A model generated the notes under the pieces. That model saw nothing but the letters and a program-made list of their open reading frames with translations. It ran no database searches and had not been told where the DNA came from. The position numbers and the translations under genes are program-made. From Flavobacteriaceae bacterium (GTDB lineage Bacteria > Bacteroidota > Bacteroidia > Flavobacteriales > Flavobacteriaceae), in NCBI GenBank assembly GCA_029247985.1, contig JAQWKF010000075.1:1-43759 (forward strand): DNA of 43,759 nt, given 5' to 3'. Of this stretch, positions 37,931-43,759 are shown piece by piece. Within the stretch, counting starts at the first letter, position 1. The number at the start of each line of letters is the position of its first letter.

Positions 37931-39739
37931 ATGAAGTTTATTCTTTTTTGTCAAAACAATTACGCCTACGGGATCTTGAATCCAATCAAGCGGGTGATAA
38001 TTGAAAAAAAGTATTCATATCTATGGTATATACCCAAAAAACTAGTTAAAGATTTTCCTCATAAAGATGAAAACCACAGCTCGTCAATGTCTGAATTGGC
38101 AGAATTTAAAAGTGATATTATTTTTGTGCCTGGCAATCAAGTACCTTACTACTTAAGAGGGTTAAAAGTTCAGGTTTTTCATGGTTTTGCTGGAGAAAAA
38201 AAAGGGCATTTTAAAATTCGTCATTATTTTGATTTATATCTTACACAGGGGCCATTTTTTACTAAAAAGTTCAAATCACTACAACAAAAACATAAGAATT
38301 TTGAAGTAATAGAAACTGGATGGCCAAAGTTGGATGTTTTTGCAAAAAATAATGTTGCTTTTAATATTGAAAAAGAGAATTTATTAAAAAAATACAATGC
38401 GGAAACTATCATTTTATATGCTCCAACTTTTTCACCTAAGCTAACTTCTGCGCCCTATTTGGGAGCGCATTTAAAGCAATTGGCTCAAAATAAAAATTAC
38501 CTTATAGTCATAAAATTTCACCCATTAATGGATTTAAAATGGATTGAAACATATCGTACTATTGCTTCAAAACATCTTAATATTATTATCCAAGAAGATA
38601 AAAATATTGCAAAGCTTGTAGCCATTGCAGATTTAATGATTAGCGACACTTCCTCAGCTATTTATGAGTTCTTGCTATTGAACAAGCCTGTCGTTTCTTT
38701 TGGTAATATTTCAAAAAACATTCTTTGGGAAAATTCCAAAAGCTATAGCGCACTACCAGAACTTGTTAGCAAGAATCTTCAAAAAGATCCTTTTGCCGAA
38801 GAACGTAAAGTTATTTTTGACTTATTTCATCCATATAATGATGGTAAATCAGCTGAAAGAATGGTAGATGCATCCATTGAATATATTAACAAACACGGCA
38901 TTCCAAATAACAGAAAACTACCCTACACAAGAACGCTTAAAATAAACGCAATGTTTGGAGCTGCGCCTAGCACAAAAAACAAACCTGCAAAACTTACCGC
39001 ATTGATTACTTGCGGTAATGAAATTCATAACATTGAAGCTGTAATTAAGTCCGTAGATTTTGCAGATGAAATACTGGTAGCTGACAGTTACAGTTCCGAC
39101 GGAACCTATGAAAAGGCTTTAGAAATGGCCTCTAAAGTCATCCGCAGAGAATATGAGTACGCTGCATCTCAAAAGAATTGGGCAATTCCTCAAGCGTCTC
39201 ATGAATGGATTTTGCTCGTTGATGCTGATGAAAGAGTAACTCCTGAGCTAAGAGAAGAGATATTGAGCATTTTAAAGAACCCTCCAAGCAATATTGTTGG
39301 TTATTGGATTGGAAGAAGAAATTACTTTATGGGAAAGCGAATTTATTACAGCGGTTGGAAAAACGATAAGGTCATACGCTTATTTAAAGGAGCACACTGT
39401 CGCTATGAAGACAAATATGTTCATGAAGAAATTAACGCTAGCGGAGCTATCGGAAGCTTATATCACAAATTTGAACACAATACTTTTGTTACTCTTAATG
39501 ACTACATTGAAAAAATGAATCGCTACGCTGATTATCAAGCTAAAGACTACGACAAAAAAACAGGGAAGCTAAACCCTTACCATTTTGTATTAAAACCCAT
39601 TTGGAGATTTTTAAAACACTACTTTATTCAAGGCGGTTTTCTAGATGGAGTTGCAGGTCTAAGCATTGCGTATATTCAATCTTATGCTGTATTTATGCGA
39701 TATGTAAAATTATGGCTTCTACGAAAAGGCACGAAGTAA
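37931..39739 (+). CDS. CDP-glycerol phosphotransferase-like/glycosyltransferase 2 fusion
   Basis: A 602-residue two-domain protein. Residues 1-330 resemble CDP-glycerol:glycerophosphotransferase (TagB/TagF family): VFHGFAGEKKGHF with His84, ILYAPTFSP near 161-169, IKFHP with His197, and ISDTSSAIYEFL at 237-248. Residues 354-602 are a GT2 transferase of the WaaE type: LTALITCGNE, VADSYSSDGT, DADERVTPE (DxD at 431-433) and the C-terminal KPIWRFLKHYFIQGGFLDG amphipathic block. The boundary is near base 38990. No frameshift is seen, so this is a real fusion linking phospho-alditol and sugar transfer. It is coupled to the Stealth gene by a 28-base overlap. Confidence 0.8.
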   Translation: MKFILFCQNNYAYGILNPIKRVIIEKKYSYLWYIPKKLVKDFPHKDENHSSSMSELAEFKSDIIFVPGNQVPYYLRGLKVQVFHGFAGEKKGHFKIRHYFDLYLTQGPFFTKKFKSLQQKHKNFEVIETGWPKLDVFAKNNVAFNIEKENLLKKYNAETIILYAPTFSPKLTSAPYLGAHLKQLAQNKNYLIVIKFHPLMDLKWIETYRTIASKHLNIIIQEDKNIAKLVAIADLMISDTSSAIYEFLLLNKPVVSFGNISKNILWENSKSYSALPELVSKNLQKDPFAEERKVIFDLFHPYNDGKSAERMVDASIEYINKHGIPNNRKLPYTRTLKINAMFGAAPSTKNKPAKLTALITCGNEIHNIEAVIKSVDFADEILVADSYSSDGTYEKALEMASKVIRREYEYAASQKNWAIPQASHEWILLVDADERVTPELREEILSILKNPPSNIVGYWIGRRNYFMGKRIYYSGWKNDKVIRLFKGAHCRYEDKYVHEEINASGAIGSLYHKFEHNTFVTLNDYIEKMNRYADYQAKDYDKKTGKLNPYHFVLKPIWRFLKHYFIQGGFLDGVAGLSIAYIQSYAVFMRYVKLWLLRKGTK

Positions 39740-40707
39740 TTAAAAAGTTAAAATCAGTGGATAACAATCATATACCAATAGATGCTGTCATAACATGGGT
39801 TGACAATGGTGATGCAAAGCATTTAGAAAAGATTTTAAAATATATACCCAAGGCTCAGAACGAAAGACGAAAAAAACTTAAAAAGCAACTAATTGAAGTT
39901 GAAGAATTAAAATACGTTGTGCACTCCATAATAAAATATGCACCGTTTATTCGTACGATTTATATTGTGACTGATAATCAATGCCCAAAATTTTTAAAAA
40001 AGAGTGATGAAAGGTATACCAAAGTAAAGATTATTGATCACAAGGATATTTTTAAAGACGATGCCGCTTATCTTCCTGTATTTAACTCTAGGAGTATTGA
40101 AACAAAACTTTATGATATACCCAATCTTTCAGAACACTTCATCTATTTTAATGACGATATATTTATACTAAAACCTTTGGATCAAACTCATTTCTTCCGT
40201 GAGGGACTTCCCGTAATTAGGGGGAAATGGGAAAAGTTTAAAGATGATAAATTCTACAAGAAATTTACTACAAAAAAAGAAGATACAAAACCTAAACACG
40301 GCTTGGCGCAAGACCTAAGTGCAAAAACAATTGGATTCAAAAAGGTCTTTAGATTTCAGCACACGCCAATACCTATTAGAAAAAAGGTGTTAAAAGATTT
40401 TTTTGAGCAAAATCGAAAGCTCGAAATAAAAAATATAAAGCATAAATTTCGACACAAAGAACAGTTTCTTATTCAAGGCATTGCCAATCACATTGAAATC
40501 AAAAACAAAAGTGGCATCATGCTTCAGGATTATCAACTCGTAAATATCACATCACACAAAAAAAAGATTATTTGGCTATATTTCAAGCTACATGTTCTAG
40601 CAAATAAACAGAATAAACTGTTTTTAAATATCCAAAAATTAAATCTTTACAAAGAGGCAAATAAAAAATTTGTCTTGGAGTGGTTAGAGAAAAAATACAA
40701 ACTGTAA
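39712..40707 (+). CDS. Stealth-family capsular polysaccharide phosphotransferase
   Basis: A 331-residue protein with the Stealth regions: CR1 IDAVITWVD at 23-31, CR2 about 64-150 (ELKYVVHSIIKYAPFIRTIYIV, FNSRSIETKLYDIP, HFIYFNDDIFI), CR3 around HTPIPIRKKVLKDFF and CR4 around FRHKEQFLIQGI. Stealth proteins are hexose-1-phosphoryltransferases that form phosphodiester links between sugars in capsules, and relatives include GlcNAc-1-phosphotransferase. The ATG at 39712 lies 28 bases inside the previous gene; a GTG near 39757 (SVDNN region) is a less likely start. No membrane segment is evident. Confidence 0.87.
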   Translation: MASTKRHEVIKKLKSVDNNHIPIDAVITWVDNGDAKHLEKILKYIPKAQNERRKKLKKQLIEVEELKYVVHSIIKYAPFIRTIYIVTDNQCPKFLKKSDERYTKVKIIDHKDIFKDDAAYLPVFNSRSIETKLYDIPNLSEHFIYFNDDIFILKPLDQTHFFREGLPVIRGKWEKFKDDKFYKKFTTKKEDTKPKHGLAQDLSAKTIGFKKVFRFQHTPIPIRKKVLKDFFEQNRKLEIKNIKHKFRHKEQFLIQGIANHIEIKNKSGIMLQDYQLVNITSHKKKIIWLYFKLHVLANKQNKLFLNIQKLNLYKEANKKFVLEWLEKKYKL

Positions 40708-40713
40708 AAAAAC

Positions 40714-41472
40714 ATGAAAATATTCCCATTTTACTATATCAAAAAACTATACAAACTCAAGTACTTAACACATAAGTACCTCCTCAAAACCACCAAGCCC
40801 ATAAAATCAGTTTATGACGTGTATTTAACGCCTAATTTTTATGACACTACCTTCATGTATTACTTTAAGGGAACCTATGGTTTTTTTCTTAGTGATTTTA
40901 TAAAAAATATATCATCCGCAACTACCTTTATCGACATTGGAGCCAATCAAGGTTTATTTAGTATTCTAGCTGGAAAAAATGAACATATAAAGCAGATCAT
41001 CGCATTCGAGCCAACAAAAAGAACAGCTAACTTATTACGTGCCAATTTGGCTTATAACAAAATTGAAAATTGCCTTGTCGTGGAGAAGGGCATTTCTGAC
41101 AAACGAGGTTTCTTGAATTTGAATGTAGCACATGGACACTCTGGAAAAAACACCTTTAGAACAAACAACTTAGATAAAAATATCGTTAGCGAAAAAGTTG
41201 AAATAACAAATCATGAGGATATTGAATTGCTCTTTCAAGAAAACACAAATTATGTCATAAAAATTGATGTCGAAGGGCATGAAGAAATTGTAATAAATGA
41301 ACTTACGAAATGTTCCTTTATTCAAAATGTGTCTTATATTTTTTGCGAAATTGACTCCAATTGGGTGGATGTAGAACGCCTTAAGAAAAAGCTCACTTCA
41401 GTTGGCTTTACTACATTCAAAAAAATTGGTAAAGGCTCTATTCATTATGATATGCTAATTTCAAAAAATTAA
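40714..41472 (+). CDS. FkbM-family SAM methyltransferase
   Basis: A 252-residue methyltransferase: SAM-binding TFIDIGANQGLFSI near 71-84, IIAFEPTKRTANLLRANL near 95-112, and the FkbM-type VIKIDVEGHEEIV at 181-193. FkbM enzymes O-methylate sugars or small molecules; in this context methylation of a glycan is likely. The N-terminal 60 residues are very basic and aromatic, with no signal peptide. It ends the cluster: tsaC follows 10 bases later. Confidence 0.87.
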   Translation: MKIFPFYYIKKLYKLKYLTHKYLLKTTKPIKSVYDVYLTPNFYDTTFMYYFKGTYGFFLSDFIKNISSATTFIDIGANQGLFSILAGKNEHIKQIIAFEPTKRTANLLRANLAYNKIENCLVVEKGISDKRGFLNLNVAHGHSGKNTFRTNNLDKNIVSEKVEITNHEDIELLFQENTNYVIKIDVEGHEEIVINELTKCSFIQNVSYIFCEIDSNWVDVERLKKKLTSVGFTTFKKIGKGSIHYDMLISKN

Positions 41473-41482
41473 GTTTAAGCTT

Positions 41483-42043
41483 ATGTACGCGGGCAATATA
41501 GTCAATGTGTTTTCCGATTATCTTGAGGATAGCAAAACCCTCCTCTACCCCACGGACACCATCTGGGGGCTGGGTTGTGATGCTACAAATCAAGAGGCTG
41601 TAAATCGCATCTATACCCTCAAAAAACGACCAAAAAACAAACCCCTAATTGCGTTGGTTTCAGACATTAAAATGCTGGCGCAATATATTGAAACACTGCC
41701 CATTGAGATAGACAAACTGTTAGCAAGCGAGCTACCCACCACCATTGTTTACCCAAATGGAAAAGGACTAGCAAAAGGCGTAATTGCACAAAATGGCAGT
41801 GTAGCCATTCGTATTCCCGCAGCCGGTTTTGCTCTTGATTTAATCAAATCCTTTGGCAAACCCATAGTAAGTACCTCTGCAAATATCAGTGATGCACCTA
41901 TTCCAGAAAGCTTTGACGAAATAGATCCGCATATTTTGGCGCAAGTAGACGAAGTAGTACCTTTGGACAAAGAAAAAGTAGCGCGTATTCCATCACGAGT
42001 ATTCCAAATTATGCCCGATGGTAGTGTGAAGCAGTTGCGATGA
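41483..42043 (+). CDS. tsaC: L-threonylcarbamoyladenylate synthase (Sua5/YrdC/TsaC)
   Basis: A 186-residue YrdC-domain protein that makes threonylcarbamoyl-AMP for the t6A modification at position 37 of ANN-decoding tRNAs. Features: LLYPTDTIWGLGCDA near 19-33, RIYTLKKRPKNKPLIALV, a central TIVYPN block, IRIPAAGFALDLI and STSANISDAP. It lacks the C-terminal Sua5 domain, so it is the short TsaC form. It is coupled to the CCA gene by ATGA (42040-42043). Confidence 0.93.
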   Translation: MYAGNIVNVFSDYLEDSKTLLYPTDTIWGLGCDATNQEAVNRIYTLKKRPKNKPLIALVSDIKMLAQYIETLPIEIDKLLASELPTTIVYPNGKGLAKGVIAQNGSVAIRIPAAGFALDLIKSFGKPIVSTSANISDAPIPESFDEIDPHILAQVDEVVPLDKEKVARIPSRVFQIMPDGSVKQLR

Positions 42044-43473
42044 AAACCATAGAATCCCTTATCGAAAAAGCACTTGTACCAGTCGTGTTTGGTCATCTTC
42101 AAAAAGCAGCCGATGCATTAGGTGTTGAAAGCTATGTCATAGGAGGGTATGTAAGAGACACTTTCCTCAACCGTCCTAGGGGTCATGATATTGACATCGT
42201 AGCGGTTGGCAGTGGAATTGCACTTGCCAAAAAAGTAGCTGAGCTATTACCCGGAAAAAACAACATTCAAGTTTTTAAGAACTACGGTACTGCCATGATC
42301 AAATGGCAAAACATTCAATTGGAATTTGTCGGAGCAAGAAAAGAAAGTTATGACAATGAGAGTCGCAACCCCATAGTGGAGAATGGAACCCTTGAAGACG
42401 ACCAAAACAGGCGTGATTTTACTGTTAATGCATTAGCCCTTAAACTTAATAAAGAAGGTTTTGGCAAACTGCTAGACCCTTTTAATGGCATGCAAGATTT
42501 GACCGCAAAAGTCTTGCGAACTCCGCTAGATCCGGACATTACCTACAGCGACGATCCCCTACGAATGCTCCGAGCAGTGCGCTTTGCCACCCAACTCGAC
42601 TTTGCAATTGATAAAGCTTCGCTTTTATCTATTAAAAAAAACAACGTGCGTATCGATATACTGTCTAAAGAACGTGTTATTGAGGAAGTGCATAAGATAT
42701 TAGCCGCGCCTGTGCCCTCTACCGGTCTGTTGTTATTGGATCAATTGGGGTTATTGGAACGCATACTACCTGAAATTACAGCTCTCAAAGGAATTGAAGA
42801 GGTTGAAGGACAAAGTCATAAGGATAACTTCTACCACACTTTTGAAGTAGTGGATAACATCTGTGCCTATACAGAAAACCTTTGGTTGCGTTGGGCAGCA
42901 TTGTTACACGATATTGGCAAAGCACCCACGAAAAAATTCGACAAAAAAGTGGGCTGGACTTTTCACGCACACGAGTTTGTCGGAGCCAAAATGGTGTATA
43001 AGCTTTTTAAACGTATGCGTATGCCCTTGAACGACAAAATGAAATACGTTCAAAAACTGGTTTACATGAGTTCAAGACCTATTGTCATTTCTGAAGATCA
43101 TGTCACCGATTCAGCGGTGCGAAGACTTATTTTTGATGCGGGTGAGCTGTTGGAAGATTTACTTTTGCTCTGCAAGGCAGACATCACTACAAAAAATCCA
43201 AAACGATTTGCGAAGTATCACAACAACTTTGACATCGTCAAAGCAAAGATTGAAGAAGTAGAAGCACGTGACCATGTGCGAAACTTTCAACCCCCCGTCA
43301 CAGGTGAGGAAATCATGCGTATTTTTGCATTGAAGCCTTGCAGACAAGTGGGCGAACTCAAAGAGGCAATTAAAGAAGCTATTCTCGAGGGTGTTATTCC
43401 AAACGAATACGAAGCTGCACATGATTTTATGCTAACAAAAGCCAAAACCATGGGATTATCCCCTACTTCATGA
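42040..43473 (+). CDS. cca: CCA tRNA nucleotidyltransferase with HD domain
   Basis: A 477-residue class II nucleotidyltransferase that adds CCA to tRNA 3' ends, which the tRNA-Met here needs because its gene lacks CCA. Motifs: SYVIGGYVRDTFL at 31-43, catalytic GHDIDIV at 48-54, RRDFTVNAL at 124-132, DDPLRMLRAVRF at 171-182 and a metal-dependent HD domain starting at WAALLHDIGKAP (about 288). It may also be a poly(A) polymerase-like member, but no basic C-terminal extension is seen. The start overlaps tsaC by ATGA, and the stop overlaps ctaA. Confidence 0.92.
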   Translation: MKTIESLIEKALVPVVFGHLQKAADALGVESYVIGGYVRDTFLNRPRGHDIDIVAVGSGIALAKKVAELLPGKNNIQVFKNYGTAMIKWQNIQLEFVGARKESYDNESRNPIVENGTLEDDQNRRDFTVNALALKLNKEGFGKLLDPFNGMQDLTAKVLRTPLDPDITYSDDPLRMLRAVRFATQLDFAIDKASLLSIKKNNVRIDILSKERVIEEVHKILAAPVPSTGLLLLDQLGLLERILPEITALKGIEEVEGQSHKDNFYHTFEVVDNICAYTENLWLRWAALLHDIGKAPTKKFDKKVGWTFHAHEFVGAKMVYKLFKRMRMPLNDKMKYVQKLVYMSSRPIVISEDHVTDSAVRRLIFDAGELLEDLLLLCKADITTKNPKRFAKYHNNFDIVKAKIEEVEARDHVRNFQPPVTGEEIMRIFALKPCRQVGELKEAIKEAILEGVIPNEYEAAHDFMLTKAKTMGLSPTS

Positions 43474-43759
43474 TGTATAAACAACTACAACGCTGGACGC
43501 GGATATCGCTTATTATCGTTTACCTTGTTATTGCAGCAGGTGCAACGGTACGGATGACCGGTAGTGGCATGGGATGCCCAGATTGGCCGAAGTGCTTTGG
43601 CTACCTCATTCCACCTACAAACGAAGCACAGCTGCAATGGAAACCAAACACCAAGTACAGTGAAGGAAATGTGATTATAGACAATGAAAGACTACTAGTA
43701 GCCTCCACATCCTTTACAACCACCGATCGTTTTAATATCGCTATGTGGGAGCCCTATAC
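43470..43759 (+). CDS. ctaA: Heme A synthase CtaA/COX15, N-terminal fragment
   Basis: The gene runs off the right edge; 96 complete codons are visible. A first hydrophobic segment (ISLIIVYLVIAAGATV) is followed by the family motif VRMTGSGMGCPDWPKCFG, with the two Cys of GCPDWPKC typical of type I heme A synthases. Heme A synthase oxidises heme O in the membrane for aa3-type cytochrome oxidases. ATG at 43470 overlaps the cca stop (ATGATG, two in-frame ATGs at 43470 and 43473). Confidence 0.9.
   Translation, partial: MMYKQLQRWTRISLIIVYLVIAAGATVRMTGSGMGCPDWPKCFGYLIPPTNEAQLQWKPNTKYSEGNVIIDNERLLVASTSFTTTDRFNIAMWEPY

Noticed and set aside
1..43759. Mobile elements, prophage, CRISPR array, restriction-modification or toxin-antitoxin genes
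   Set aside because: No transposase, integrase, phage protein, regularly spaced repeat, methylase/endonuclease pair or toxin pair was recognised. The polysaccharide block has no flanking repeats or integration signs that I can see.

Overview
The window looks like chromosome of a low-GC member of the Bacteroidota, most likely family Flavobacteriaceae. Evidence: repeated TAnnTTTG promoter elements (the Bacteroidota -7 box) with almost no Shine-Dalgarno sequences; a DUF4290-murA pair; a LytTR response regulator; a TonB-dependent receptor with an N-terminal carboxypeptidase-regulatory-like domain; an OstA-like protein; and a 6S-like RNA directly downstream of zapA. No insertion sequence, prophage, CRISPR array or integrase was seen. 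Gene density is very high: many co-directional genes overlap by ATGA, and all five protein-protein convergent junctions overlap at their stop codons.

Layout. 1-1063 (minus): start of murA, DUF4290 protein, DUF493 protein. 1113-4970 (plus): a tightly coupled set AAA_28 ATPase-recQ-fmt-yqgE, meeting a class IV aminotransferase and a START-like protein (4948-6187, minus). 6275-6394: tRNA-Met(CAT) with promoter and terminator. 6499-8799: an ECF sigma factor, candidate anti-sigma factor, secreted Spy-like basic protein and outer-membrane barrel. The sigma gene and the Spy-like gene carry the same candidate promoter (AAAACTT-N15-GTCTAA), which suggests an autoregulated envelope-stress module. 8794-9776 (minus): DinB-like protein and cupin. 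9866-10756: unknown membrane protein. 10752-11521 (minus): coiled-coil protein, zapA and a candidate 6S RNA. 11613-15709: M23 peptidase and TonB-dependent receptor. 15706-18142 (minus): cysteine desulfurase and ornithine aminotransferase with an unusual Cys-rich insert. 18181-18966 (minus): LytTR regulator. 19058-26689: TrmH-type methyltransferase, RelA/SpoT, Fur-family regulator, purA, OstA-like protein, class III aminotransferase. 26768-32853: TPR protein, two tandem DUF368 (PopT-type) lipid-carrier transporters, aroE, DUF349 protein. 32850-34638 (minus): mazG, def, ruvX. 34718-35910: dapD and a HAD-like protein.

35913-41472 is the clearest accessory region. It is visibly richer in A and T and encodes LicD, a TagD-like cytidylyltransferase with an extra N-terminal domain, a LicC-like nucleotidyltransferase, a CDP-glycerol-transferase-like/GT2 fusion, a Stealth-family phosphotransferase and an FkbM methyltransferase. 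Four or five of these six families make or activate phosphodiester-linked groups, so the locus probably builds or decorates a phosphate-containing surface glycopolymer. 41483-43759 returns to housekeeping: tsaC, a CCA-adding enzyme and the start of ctaA (heme A synthase).

The points most worth testing are the sigma module with its shared promoter and duplicated Spy-like effector, and the phosphodiester glycopolymer locus with its two unusual domain architectures. All assignments come from reading the sequence; no database search was run.
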